Assembly: GCA_947462335.1 (NCBI GenBank)
Contig: OX381719.1
Coordinates: 67,631,534 to 67,695,533, forward strand
Direction: 5' to 3'
From: Harmothoe impar
Lineage: Eukaryota; Annelida; Polychaeta; Phyllodocida; Polynoidae
Length of the DNA stretch: 64,000 bases
Of the stretch, positions 10,501-19,803 are shown in pieces. Numbering within the stretch: position 1 is the stretch's first letter; the number at the start of each line of letters is the position of its first letter. The translations under genes and the position numbers were made by a program. Below the pieces are notes generated by a model. The model was not told the origin of the DNA and ran no database searches. It saw only the letters and a program-made list of their open reading frames with translations.

Positions 10501-11165
10501 TTGGAATAGCAAACATTTTCGGAAAGTGTGACCTTGAAAATTGAATTTGACCTTCAATAATGTACATAAGCATGGATCAGTGCATTCATTTTTATGTTAT
10601 CAAAATGTATGTGAACATATAGATGCACATACTGCCTGTCTATAGTAATGACACTTGTCATAACAGGTTCTGCCTTATATATGAGAAACTTGAGTTTGTA
10701 AGGGGCCACTTGGCTCCTTGGTCATAGTTGGTGTGACAACCCCTTCCAATTATTTAAGTTATGTATGTTTCTATCTATAAACAAAGTTTATACTAATTTA
10801 CAAAATTTTTACCATGTAATCTAGACTTGGAGGACAAATATGCAATTTATGTAAATGAGGTTGAAATAGGTCACTATATCAAAATTTGCTAATGTGGGTA
10901 CGGAGGGTATGGATGGGGATATATTTTAAATAGGAGATGACTACTATACAACAAAGGATAATATGGTTTAAAAATTGGTTTAGAATTTAGAGATGTTGAA
11001 ATTGACCTATTTATATAGGTCAAAATTGACCTTAATATTCAGAATTCCAGGTGCCTCTCATCCTGAAATGAAAAAGTACACTCCAAAGTATATTTGGACC
11101 AAATTATATGCTTCTATCACAAAATGAACGATCATCTCCCTATTGGAAGCTAAGGTACCCCACTA
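7577..11165. mobile_element. Candidate DNA transposon with ~350-bp inverted arms
   Basis: Sequence near 7577-7690 (TTCATTTTGTGATAGAAGCA in the middle) recurs inverted at 11045-11165. Weaker inverted similarity continues inward to about 7930 and 10835. The arms enclose the broken gene at 8599-10133 and little else. 7931-8598 and 10134-10834 show no gene. ATACGG satellites flank both sides in direct orientation. I could not define target duplications, so the outer ends are approximate. Confidence 0.45.
8599..10133 (-). pseudogene. Broken gene of a multicopy invertebrate family (HEEAD motif)
   Basis: Three segments in order read as one protein. The N-part (10133-9681) has a DALMPWVFVLDHLHYARWL block, then SNRFSSLALDQSHEQ and VKGDGGVVGLTE. 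The middle (9672-9043) has a Lys/Arg-rich stretch and the RVDVVWD block. The C-part (8979-8599) has CHHEEADAQLILHAHHTSR. A frameshift near 9735 and an in-frame TGA at about 9043 break it, and the C-terminus is incomplete. I recall this architecture as a repeated, uncharacterised family in invertebrate genomes; that memory is not verified. Its place between inverted arms suggests a transposon gene, perhaps a transposase, but no catalytic triad can be assigned. Confidence 0.6.
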
Positions 11166-11289
11166 AGGGCGGGGAAAGCACTAGGGATGTCTGGGAAGGG
11201 AGAGGGGAGGTCGTGGACTACATTTTCTTATAATCATGACTTCACCGAATAGACACACACACACCCTGATATCAATATAGATCCTTTCT

Positions 11290-11775
11290 TGTGCCTAGAT
11301 TGTACACGTCCACCACCATCTCCACACGCCCACTACCATGTTCCACCTTTGCATGTCCACCACCATGTCCACACGTCAACCACACTTGTCCGACCTCCCC
11401 TGTCTCTTCCCTGTATTCCCCGACATTCCCAGTGCCTTCCCGACCTTCCCTGTCTCATGTTCAACCTCCCCTGTCTCTTCTATGCTATTCCCAGTGCCTC
11501 CCCTCTTCCTTCCCTAATACAACATGAGACATTTGAACAAATCTTTAAGGGCCGCATTCTACACTGTGCATATGGGAGAAATATATGTCCGTATGCTGCA
11601 TATATGGGCCTTTTTTCAAACTATCGCTGCTCCAACACCTCTGGGATTGACACCAAATATATGGACCACATACGGAAAACGTTTGCCATATAGGATGAGG
11701 AAAAACGCAATTTTGCCATATGTGCATACGGAATTCCGTATGTGCATATGGAATTCTGTATTGCTGACAAAATTC
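11290..11775. repeat. Pyrimidine-rich repeats then ATACGG satellite, copy 2
   Basis: 11290-11520 is C/T-rich with repeated CCCTGTCTC and CCACCATG-type motifs. 11530-11775 carries ATACGGAATTCCGTATGTGC, a palindromic unit like that at 6990-7470, in the same orientation. No gene. Confidence 0.6.
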
Positions 11776-11814
11776 CCGGCATCAAATAATTGTTGTTTTT
11801 AGGTTGAGGAAAAT

Positions 11815-11985
11815 TATGTTTTTCTCTGCACGTTTAATAAACGTTAAATAAACGTTAAATCAACGTTGAAAAAACGTTGGATTGAGTCCACGATTTTCAC
11901 TGCTATCAAACGTTATTTCCTTACTTCAATTTAACCTATTATCAACGTTAAATCAACGTTAGATTGACGTTTTCTTGTTAGCTGG
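11815..11985. mobile_element. AACGTT-type MITE, ends TTGTTAGCTGGG
   Basis: Many AACGTT hexamers (CAACGTTAAATCAACGTT and relatives), ending in TTGTTAGCTGGG. A second copy at 27811-27956 starts CCCAGTAAACA and ends TTGTTAGCTGAG, so the family has inverted CCCAGYWAACA-like ends. Non-coding, non-autonomous. The left end of this copy is not clear. Confidence 0.5.
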
Positions 11986-12519
11986 GAAGTCAGCGGTTTG
12001 ACCCAAATATGTGTGTCATGATGAATGAACTTTTGGCCTTTTTTGCAGGTACCATCTGAATTAGGTCTGGAGGTATACCCCTGCCCCTGGGGGTGGATCC
12101 TTGCACAGGAGCACCTACCTCTCTGAAGTGATGCTTCAATTGAGAATATAAAATAAAAGTGTCTCCAATTAATGAGCATACACAATCACCCCAATTGATG
12201 ATCCCACCAATTATTTCCGTGAGGCCTATGTTCCAAGTTCTCATAGGATTACAGCATTGTAATAATGGGGCTTGTAGGGGTTTGCACTGGTGAAAGATGA
12301 GAAATTACATGCATTTGTAACGTTTGGAATAAGGCCTCAATACAGCCATTACGTTCTTTGATGAGAGGGTAAAGCCTACATAAAGAACCATCCAGTTTTT
12401 ATAGTTTCATATTTATTTTCGTGTATGTAATGAAGGCTAGTGAGTTGTATCACTAAAAAGAAGTCTTAAAAAGTTTGCTTTTTTCACAAAAAAAAGAAAG
12501 AGAAAATAGTTAAAGACCC
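11986..12519. other. No recognisable feature
   Basis: Unique-looking AT-rich sequence. The short overlapping open frames on the minus strand around 11931-12244 show no protein-like composition. Confidence 0.4.
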
Positions 12520-12790
12520 AACAAACTGGGGTCATCTAGAGTCTGCTAGGGTCATCCATGCGTTGGGTCATAACACAGTGGGTTGGGCTGGGTCATCCAC
12601 TGTCACTCTGACCCAGCATAACACATTCTGACCCGTCTGACAATGGGGGTCATGATGCATCAGCCCTAACCCAGTATGGCACATTCTGACCCATCTCATT
12701 ATAGTGGTCAGTCTTGGTCAGGAAAAAATGGGTTGATAATAATGCCATAGTCATAAAAGTTGGGTTAACCTTGGTCATGTTCGGTAATGT
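12520..12790. repeat. GGGTCAT / TGACCC inverted-motif repeat, MITE-like
   Basis: Repeated GGGTCAT and ATTCTGACCC motifs in both orientations, with AACCCA/TGGGTT-type sequence at the ends. This suggests a MITE or fold-back remnant. 12791-13017 just before the LINE shows nothing certain. Confidence 0.4.
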
Positions 12791-13017
12791 TCGGTTGTCC
12801 CCAACCCCCCCCTCCTCACTACCCCAAATATGGTCGTCTTAAACCCAAGCAGTCAGGGGTGCCATAGGGTGCAGATCCCCTCTGCTTCTCAGTGTTTTGT
12901 GTTTTATGTTTATTATGTGTAGGATAAATGGTCTTGGGCTCGCCGACCCACTTTGTGTACATAGAATGAGCCATATAAAAATGGCCGTGGTTGTGAAAAC
13001 TGGCCAGATGATATCAA

Positions 13018-13310
13018 ATGGATGATATAAATTTGAAGTTTCATGGACAGGGACTCAGTGTTGTCCACCTTAATGCAAATAGTGTGAGAAATAAATTTGA
13101 GATATTAAAAGCTGATTTAGGTTCAAAATTAATAGATGTGATATTATTTTCGGAGACATGGCTTGAAGATAAAGACATGGAATCTGATTATCAAATGCAT
13201 GGGTATAATTTAACACGTCTTGATCGCCAAATTGAAAAGGTAGGAGGAGGCATATGTGCCTATACTGCCGAACACATAACCTGCTCGTCAAATTTATTTA
13301 TGCATACATT
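13018..13310 (+). pseudogene. LINE endonuclease, N-terminal part
   Basis: It starts at an ATG and within 20 residues has VVHLNANSVRNK, the usual first block of LINE APE-type endonucleases. LFSETWLEDKD follows with the catalytic Glu block, then GGGICAY. The enzyme nicks target DNA to prime reverse transcription. The frame is broken by the insertion at 13311. A true upstream ORF1 is not seen. Confidence 0.8.
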
Positions 13311-13650
13311 GATGCTACCGTTCTACTGTCGAGCACTAATATATAATAATAATAATATATAAACATAAGACATATATATAATGGAACACAAGTCAATATA
13401 TATAATGGTGCTTACGCGTATGGCTGGCTAAACTTGCCCTCTTTATTAACAACAACAGAAACTAAAGTTCAATAAGTAAGTTCAAAAAACCAACTGTGCG
13501 GGTGCCAAGAAGGCCTGCTGCGAGCTACCCACACCCTGGTGAGAACCAGGAACACTATACAACACAACTCCCCCTGCCAGTAGCAGCGGCCACTACAGGG
13601 AGGGGATTAACTAACCCAATATACGCATGTTAATGCCAACATTAACATAG
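13311..13650. mobile_element. 340-bp insertion in LINE with 5-bp duplication ACATT
   Basis: ACATT at 13306-13310 and again at 13651-13655 brackets 340 bases that split the endonuclease frame. Removing the insert and one ACATT makes the protein continuous in frame. The insert starts with TA-rich repeats (ATATATAAT) and has no coding capacity. Its class is not clear: no terminal inverted repeat, possibly a SINE or short LTR-like piece. Confidence 0.65.
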
Positions 13651-13659
13651 ACATTAAAT

Positions 13660-15513
13660 TTGAGTAATGCAGATATCGAAATTCAGTGGTTACAAGTTGA
13701 AAAGGGTAAAAATAAAAAATGTTTGATAGCAAATGTATATAGACCCCCTGATGGTACTGTAAATGGTTTCATAACTGCCTTGAGTGACAAATTAACTAGT
13801 GTGCATCAACTCGATGACTATGAAGTAATTGTTGTTGGAGATTTTAATATTGATGCTTTAATAAATAGTATTGATAAAGATAATTTGTACAACGCTATGG
13901 ATGATTGTCATTTGAAACAGTTAATTAAAAAACCTCCTCGTACTGCCGTCAGAGTTAATCAAGAAACAGGTAGAAGAACTTTAAGTTCTACATGTATTGA
14001 CTTAATGTTTACAAATAGCACCCGTGTTTTAAAATCAGGGGTTGGTTGCTTAAATGTAAGTGACCACATGCCGATATACATAGTGTTAAAACACAAAAGT
14101 TATAAGATTCCTGCAAGATTTTTCACAGGCAGATCTTATAAAAACTATGATCGTTTACTATTTGAACAAATGTTTGATGATAAAGACTGGTCAGAATTTG
14201 ACGATTGTATGAGTGTGCACAGATGTTGGGATATCTACTTAAGCTACATGATTGATGTATTAAATATTATGTGTCCAGTGAAAACATTTAAAATCGAAGG
14301 TAAAGAGGAACCCTGGATGAATCCGGATTTGCTAAGTAAAATTAGAGATAAGAATTATGCCATGAAAAGGGCAAAAAGGACAAATAGGATTGGAGATTGG
14401 CTAACAGTATTCGATTTAAAAAATGCAGTTTGTCTTGAGGTAAGAGAAGCCAAACGTTCATATATTTTAGACCAACTCCAATCTGACGGTTCTAATTCTA
14501 AAAAATGTTGGTCTGCTATGAAAGAGTTGGTGCCCTCAAATGGTTTGGCCTCGAAACAGATAAATCTAGTCAATGCTGCTGGAGAGTCTGTGAATACTGA
14601 TGATACAGCCACTTTCATTAATTCATATTTTGCTGAAATAGGCCCTAAATTAGCCGAAAACCAAAATGCTCCTTGGTCCTTTGATGGTGTAGAATGTCAA
14701 AATGAAATGCCTGAATTTAGAGTAGACACTCCTACTCTTGTAAAGGTGGTACAAAGTTTAGATTGCACTAAATCATCTTCTATTGAACATGTGTCTACCA
14801 AGGTGTTCCAACATGGTATTCTATGCAGACCTGACCGCTTTCTGAAAATGTTAAACTTGTCTTTAGAAACTAATAAAATCCCTTTGTCTTGGAAATCAGC
14901 AATGGTCACCCCCCTACCTAAGGGTGGAGACTCTAGCAATGTTACAAACTTAAGACCTATTAGTCAATTACCGGTTCCTGGGAAAATAGTCCACACAAAA
15001 TTAACTGAACACCTGGATTTAAACCATATTTTATTAGATGAACAGGGGGGCTACCGCAAATCACGCTCGACTATAGACACGATTTCAAAACTAACTAATG
15101 ATATTTTAAGAAATAGAAATGTAGGAAATATAACTTTAGCAGCCTTCATTGATATAAAAAAGGCTTTTGATTCTGTAAATTACTTAATATTATTTGAAAA
15201 ATTAAAATTAGCTGGAATTCGAGGAAATATTTTAAATTGGATAAAAAATTATTTTGACTCAAGAACTCAAAAAACTAAAGCAAATAATCAAATTTCACAA
15301 TCTGCTAGCCTTACTTGCGGTGTCCCCCAAGGTTCTATTCTGGGCCCCTTATTTTTCTTAATTTACATAAACGATATTAATACCCTGGATGATGGAGTAA
15401 AAACTTTATTATATGCGGATGATTCGGTTTTATATGTTTCTGGACGCCATTTGCCTGAATTGGAAAATAAATTGCAAAATTCAATGACAAATTTTATAAA
15501 TTGGACCGTATAA
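13660..15513 (+). CDS. LINE endonuclease C-terminal half plus reverse transcriptase
   Basis: 617 residues in one open frame. The endonuclease part has VYRPPDG, VVGDFNIDAL (about residue 64) and the catalytic SDHMP (about residue 133). The reverse transcriptase has LRPISQLPVPGKI, DIKKAFDSVN with the first catalytic Asp (about 497), GVPQGSILGPLFF (about 553) and YADD (about 585). The protein would nick and reverse transcribe at the target. It ends early because a frameshift near 15505 moves the thumb region into another frame. The annotated start is only the first Met after the insertion; the real protein began at 13018. Confidence 0.9.
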   Translation: MSNADIEIQWLQVEKGKNKKCLIANVYRPPDGTVNGFITALSDKLTSVHQLDDYEVIVVGDFNIDALINSIDKDNLYNAMDDCHLKQLIKKPPRTAVRVNQETGRRTLSSTCIDLMFTNSTRVLKSGVGCLNVSDHMPIYIVLKHKSYKIPARFFTGRSYKNYDRLLFEQMFDDKDWSEFDDCMSVHRCWDIYLSYMIDVLNIMCPVKTFKIEGKEEPWMNPDLLSKIRDKNYAMKRAKRTNRIGDWLTVFDLKNAVCLEVREAKRSYILDQLQSDGSNSKKCWSAMKELVPSNGLASKQINLVNAAGESVNTDDTATFINSYFAEIGPKLAENQNAPWSFDGVECQNEMPEFRVDTPTLVKVVQSLDCTKSSSIEHVSTKVFQHGILCRPDRFLKMLNLSLETNKIPLSWKSAMVTPLPKGGDSSNVTNLRPISQLPVPGKIVHTKLTEHLDLNHILLDEQGGYRKSRSTIDTISKLTNDILRNRNVGNITLAAFIDIKKAFDSVNYLILFEKLKLAGIRGNILNWIKNYFDSRTQKTKANNQISQSASLTCGVPQGSILGPLFFLIYINDINTLDDGVKTLLYADDSVLYVSGRHLPELENKLQNSMTNFINWTV

Positions 15514-15815
15514 AAAACAAACTAACATTAAATGAATCAAAGACTAAATTAATGATTTTTGCCTCATCCAGGAAACTGCCTCTGTTACACACTAACCACA
15601 TCAATATCCAGGCAAATGGTCAACGTCTTAAGTTTGTGGACAGTTTTAGATATTTAGGGGTCACGTTAGATTGTGAATTAAATATGATGGCACATTTAAA
15701 AGAACTAAAAAAGACTGCAGGTTATAAATCATATTTATTGAACAAGTTGAGAGGCTATCTCCCAACTAACACTTTGTTGTTTATTTACAAGGTATATACA
15801 CTGCCGACTAGGTAA
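15514..15815 (+). pseudogene. Frameshifted continuation of the LINE reverse transcriptase
   Basis: The segment contains LTLNESKTKLMIFAS and FRYLGVTLD, standard blocks after YADD in this superfamily, but in a frame offset from 13660-15513. It stops at VYTLPTR, where the element is truncated. Confidence 0.8.
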
Positions 15816-16499
15816 CCACGCTGGGTAAAGTAACCAGGCTGGGGTATTAACCAGGCAGGAACAGCAACCGGGTCAATTCAGGTCTGGACTGGGCCATGAA
15901 GTATGTAAGCATTTCTTTTCCTGTGTGGATTCGGGCCAGATTGTAGCTCTCTCTTTACAAAGGAATCACTGCATGGGCCGTCAACTTTCTAGTCCTTCAA
16001 TACATGCTTTTTGTTGCAGAAAAAGTGCCTAAAGTAGAACCCGCACCTTGTCAGCAGCTTTAAGCACTTACCTACCTTCCTGCAATTTTAATTGTGACCT
16101 TTAAGCTACTTTATTCATTTACATATTTTCTTGCAACTTTAATATTTCCCCGAAGCAAGTGAGGGGAGTCCGTGTCCAGTTGAGGGAAGGCTGTGTACAG
16201 GTGAGGGCAAGGTAGGAGGCAGTGTAGCCCCGGGAGTGCAGGTAGCTGTGGGACAGATGTGGCGGAGCCTGTGCCTACACTGATCCGCTCCAGTGCAAAT
16301 CAGAGGTCACGTGACACCCCTGGCCAGTCACGGGGAGGTCTCGTTGTGGTCCAGTCCCAAAATGATGACCCCCCTTGAATAAAAGACCCCTGTCCATGTT
16401 TAACAAAAAAAATATTGAAGTAAACCTTCTGGCAATATTTGAAAAAAATAGAAGCAGCTATAACCAAACCTTTTATTAATCCAATTTCTGAAACTTTAA
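15816..16499. other. No gene; non-coding sequence
   Basis: Near the start AACCACGCTGGG / AACCAGGCTGGG repeats briefly. The remainder has scattered AGCAACTTT-like motifs that lead into the next repeat. Nothing coding. Confidence 0.4.
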
Positions 16500-16790
16500 A
16501 CAAACCTCAATGTCACGGTTTAATCTAATTTCTGCAACTTTAGGCAAAGCTGCAAGCCCAAGTTTGATCATTTTTCACTAACTTTTATAACTGCCTCAAG
16601 TTGCTTAAGGTTGCAGGATACTCAGGGTTTTTGCTATTTTAATCATCGCTGAAAAGTTCGCTCAAAGTTGCTTAAAGCTCCTTAAACTTGCTTAATCTCA
16701 GACATTTAGCCACTTTAAGCAAAGCATAAATCTGTCACAATTAGGTGTCTTAAGCAGTGATTATGCAGTGTTGATGCGTGGACCCTACTG
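16500..16790 (+). repeat. AAGTTGCTTAAAG repeat, copy A
   Basis: Many AAGTTGCTTAAAG and GCAACTTTAAGCAA motifs in both orientations. A clearly related block in the same orientation lies at 41170-41450, sharing GTTGCAGGATACTC and the surrounding order. Probably one interspersed non-coding family. Confidence 0.6.
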
Positions 16791-16850
16791 TTGTAGGCTT
16801 TGGCAACATCTGATGCTAAACGTCCTAAGCAGGTGTGAGTTCAGCCTGAC

Positions 16851-16856
16851 AATCAA
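16851..16856. repeat. Target-site duplication AATCAA, left
   Basis: AATCAA directly precedes the E1 tip AGTAGTAG and is repeated directly after its other tip at 26037-26042. Six bases is the size reported for Polintons. Confidence 0.85.
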
Positions 16857-17330
16857 AGTAGTAGTATAGTATGTATCGGAACGGGACTATAGTTAAGTAC
16901 TGTTTATTACTCAATCGACATGCAGCCAATCAGAGGCCTCCATTTGGTCACGTGACCGGAAGTGACCTACTTAGGGGATTGGTGGTGACGTCACGTGCCC
17001 TAGTTAGCCAATCAGAGGCCGCCATTTGGTCACGTGACCGGAAGTGACGTCATATGACCTACTTATGGACTGGAAGTGACGTCATATGACCTACTTAGGG
17101 GACCGGAAGTGACGTCATATGACCTAATTTAGGATCACGTGACCGGAAGTGACCTGATGAGTCACGTGACCGGAAGTGACGTCACATGACCTAATGGCCA
17201 ACCGGAAGTGAGTGACCTCATTGAGGATCACGTGACCGGAAGTGACCTGATTGATCACGTGACCGGAAGAAGAAGTGACGTCACGCGACTTAATGAAGAG
17301 ATGAGCGTCTTTAAGGGGTCACGCGCTTTA
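16857..17330 (+). promoter_or_regulatory. E1 left terminal repeat: E-box/ETS/CRE array
   Basis: The outer ~85 bases match the right tip. The rest is an array of TCACGTGACCGGAAGTGAC units (five exact plus one interrupted), joining an E-box CACGTG, an ETS site CCGGAAGT and often a CRE TGACGTCA, plus CCAAT-type GCCAATCAGAGGC. The same array, about 98% alike by eye, forms the left end of E2 at 59544-60010. It would suit an enhancer/promoter and replication end. Factor binding is inferred from consensus only. Confidence 0.8.
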
Positions 17331-17352
17331 AAATGTGATATCTTTTTTTTTT

Positions 17353-17429
17353 GGAGGAGGAGGAGGAGGAGGAGGAGGAGGAGGATGAGGAGGAGGAGGA
17401 GGAGGAGGAGAAGGAGAGGAGGAGGAGGC
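17353..17429 (+). repeat. (GGA)n microsatellite
   Basis: Nearly pure GGA repeat with a GAT and a few AAG interruptions. Arg/Glu/Gly-rich frames over it are artefacts. Confidence 0.95.
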
Positions 17430-17555
17430 GAGTCTCTTATTTTTTTCGGTAAACTAATAAAAAACACTACGATATAAGTTGTTTTTTTTTTTTCATTTTT
17501 TATTGTTTTACGAGCGACTGGAAGTGACTTATTGAACTAGGTAGAAGCGTTCTTT

Positions 17556-17745
17556 AGAGTGTATAAGGAGGGGAGGGAAGGGAGGGGAGGGGAGGGAAGG
17601 GGAGGGGAGGGGAGGGGAGGGGGGGGGAGGGAGGGGGGCCCCTTTAAGATGCATGGGGAGGGGGGCGCTTTTAGGATGCATGGGGCGGGTGGGGGGGAGG
17701 GGGGCACTCTAGGGGGGTGGGGGGGCACTCTAAGGGGCGTTTGTT
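17556..17745 (+). repeat. G-rich tract of Polinton end
   Basis: Runs of GGGGA and GGGGGG with repeated GATGCATGGGG and GGGGGGCACTCTA. The complement of this tract occurs in E0 at 5640-5780, so it is a family feature of this Polinton end. It has G-quadruplex potential. Confidence 0.8.
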
Positions 17746-17787
17746 TTCTTTTTTAAGAAAAAAAAGAAAAGAAAAAGATTTCAATCG

Positions 17788-17829
17788 AGAGACACGCTTC
17801 TTCCTCTCGAGAGGAAGAAGCGTGTCTCT
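17788..17829. repeat. 42-base perfect palindrome, no spacer
   Basis: Centred between 17808 and 17809 on CTCGAG. Every base pairs outward to 17788/17829. Arms carry AGAGACACGCTTCTTCCTCTC and its complement. E2 lacks it at the matching point (GAAGAAGAAG repeat instead), the right end of E1 keeps only a half-like AAGAGACACATTTCTTC, and E0 has a different palindrome there. Possible cruciform, replication or packaging signal; function is inferred. Confidence 0.9.
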
Positions 17830-18521
17830 TCATTTTTTTTTGTTTAGGAAGTGAGGGTCTTTAGGATCACGTGACTGGAAGCGACTTGATGAAGCATGTG
17901 ACTAGAAGTGACGACGTCACATGCTTTAATGAGGCGATCAGCTGTGACTGGCGGCGGCGGCGGTAGCGGCGGCGGTGGTGCTGGTGGTGGTGGTAGTAGA
18001 CGTTACTGTGGTCAGAGGTGATATGGTTTTTTTCCAACAGAAATCAGAGCTTTTATACAGAGGGAGTTTAATCCTATTTCCAACAGCACCCCAGCTGTCC
18101 AGCAGCCGCTCCGCTCCGTAAGAGCTTCTTAAGAGCTTAGATGACGAGGGGTATGTCATCGCCATCTGTGGTGGCCAGCTGAAAATGGTGTTTTTTCCTT
18201 ATCCATTAGCCTTACCTCCTACCCCCTACCTGAGGACGACTCTCTCCCCCTTTGGCATTCATTGTAACAAACGTCAGAGGTCAGGTGAAAATCGGATTTT
18301 CATGCACAGCCTTAGTCAGCTGTCACCCCTATTGAACTAGCCGGCCGCCGCCGGCCGGTCTACTCACCACGGCAGGAGGCGGTGATTTTTTTTTGTTTTA
18401 CACTTAAGTCGCTCACCACATGCACACGACTCTACTCACAGACAGACACACCCGTCTTAGGGGGTCCTGCTTCACACTACACGCCTCCTGTAGTTTTTTG
18501 TATACACACTCTAAGCTCATG
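17830..18521. other. E1 interior: enhancer tail, GGC/GGT repeat, GC-rich hairpin
   Basis: Further CACGTGAC-type sites, then (GGC)/(GGT) repeats at 17950-18000. The repeats give a Thr/Ala-rich tail to a 75-residue minus-strand frame (18165-17938) that I do not accept as a gene without other support. A GGCCGCCGCCGGCCGG hairpin lies near 18340. The matching place in the remnant at 58390-58500 also has GGC/GGT-type repeats. Confidence 0.45.
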
Positions 18522-18872
18522 ACTGCTTAATCCTTTATACAGCTAATGCGCGTTGAATTAGCACAGTCGGTACACCGCCCGCTCATGGCAGTCGATCTCT
18601 CAAAAAAAAAGGGGGAAAGAGATTCAGCTGAAAACGTCATGACTTATGTCTTTTGTTTCTCTTTGTGAATGTCCGCCGGTCAGCCGGCGGCAGCAACTGC
18701 TTAATCCTTTATACAGCTAACGCACGTTGAATTGCTGAACAAGGCAGTAAGTAGCTTAGCTCATGTCAGTCGATCTCTCAAAGGGGAGGGGGAAAGGGCT
18801 CCAGCTGAAAACGTCATGCCTTATGTCTTTTTGTTTCTCTTTGTGAATGGCCGCCGGTCAGCCGGCGGCAGC
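18522..18872 (+). promoter_or_regulatory. Duplicated ~174-bp upstream segment
   Basis: 18522-18695 and 18696-18872 are tandem copies. Both share ACTGCTTAATCCTTTATACA, CAGTCGATCTCTCAAA, CAGCTGAAAACGTCATG and a terminal hairpin GCCGCCGGTCAGCCGGCGGC (clearest at 18850-18869). They lie directly upstream of the TATA box of the alanine-rich gene, so they probably act as a doubled enhancer or operator-like module. Confidence 0.75.
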
Positions 18873-18915
18873 TGAACAGAGCCGTAAGTAGCTTAGCTCT
18901 AGAAGCGAGAAGGAG

Positions 18916-18922
18916 TATATAA
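18916..18922 (+). promoter_or_regulatory. TATA box of the alanine-rich gene
   Basis: TATATAA lies 63 bases before the ATG at 18979. Initiator-like TCACTCACTCAGTC follows at about +25 to +35. This supports 18979 rather than the in-frame ATG at 18958, which would fall close to the expected transcription start. Confidence 0.65.
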
Positions 18923-18978
18923 GGGGGCTAGAAACACCCATTCACTCACTCAGTCTTTTGCTGCTCTCTACAGTCACC

Positions 18979-19291
18979 ACCATGAGCAAAACACAACAAC
19001 TAGTGTCGTCCAAGGATCTAATCGAGTTCAAGAACAAGAAGAGTACGCAGAACGGTGATCGTTTACCGTCAGCGTCTCCTCTTGCTACTGAAATTGAGAC
19101 TACCGCCGCAACCGCTTGGTCTTATCACCCTCCCCCTGTAGCGAGCGCACACAGCAGTAGTAGTGGTAGTAGTAGTCGTCGTGGTAGCGACGTTGTTACA
19201 CTCGCGACGGTTGTTGCTGCTAAGCACGCTGCTGCTGCTACTGCTGCGCCTGCTGCGGCTGCTGGTGATCCTCGTGCTGCTAGTGCTGCTG

Positions 19292-19322
<31 letters not shown>

Positions 19323-19432
19323 GCCTGCTACTGCTGCGCCTGTTACTGCTGCGCCTGCTGAGGCTGCTGCGCCTGCTGCTGCTGTGCCTGCTACTGCTGC
19401 GCCTGCTACTGCTGCACCTGCTAGCGCTGTGC

Positions 19433-19464
<32 letters not shown>

Positions 19465-19803
19465 ACACCTCTTGCTGGGACTGCCGCTACTAGTACTGAC
19501 ACTCAGCAAGTTGCACAGAACCTCTCCACCGCTACATCAACCGACGCCATCAACGCCGCTCGCGCTGAGACTTACAGCTATTCGGACACTCAGCCCCAGC
19601 AGCGCGTAGTAGACATACATGCCCTAAAGCAACAGGGTGAGACAGAGAACGACGCTGACGACGAGGCGTACGAGGAACCCGAAGGGTTACGGGCGCACAG
19701 TCCGTTTTTCGACCTCATTTCCACTGGTAGCGCGTCCGGTCCGTGGCGACTGCCCTCACCACCACCTTACGAAGTTGTGTGGTTCCGACAACGAGTCTTC
19801 TGA
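18979..19803 (+). CDS. Alanine-rich protein with PPPY motif (N-part of Death-domain gene)
   Basis: Start chosen at ATG 18979 (CACCACCATGA context, MSKTQQLV). The ~270 residues have a basic N-terminal 40, a Ser/His linker, about 130 residues that are mostly Ala with Pro/Thr (GCT/GCG codon runs), an acidic stretch (NDADDEAYEEPEG) and a PPPY motif near the end. PPPY-type motifs bind WW domains and serve as late-budding or trafficking signals in several viruses; a role here is inferred. The frame ends at 19803. The protein-like sequence goes on in the +1 frame from about 19785, so a one-base lesion or a programmed frameshift lies there. Confidence 0.65.

Larger units (their letters stand above)
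13018..15815 (+). mobile_element. LINE with endonuclease and reverse transcriptase (CR1/Jockey-like)
   Basis: One element in three pieces. The APE-type endonuclease start (13018-13310) is interrupted by a 340-bp insertion. The rest of the endonuclease plus reverse transcriptase follows (13651-15513), then a frameshifted continuation to 15815, where the LINE is cut short. The C-terminal Cys-rich region seen in the LINEs at the window start is missing. No A tail or target duplication is visible at the truncated end. Confidence 0.85.

Noticed and set aside
17208..17756. Arg-, Leu- and Gly-rich open frames over GGA and G-rich tracts
   Set aside because: Pure microsatellite translation with no non-repeat protein sequence.
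19069..19609. Long Ser-, Ala- or Leu-rich open frames opposite or out of phase with the alanine-rich gene
   Set aside because: They are products of the GCT/GCG repeat, which stays open in several phases. The chosen frame has TATA box, ATG context, acidic linker and PPPY.
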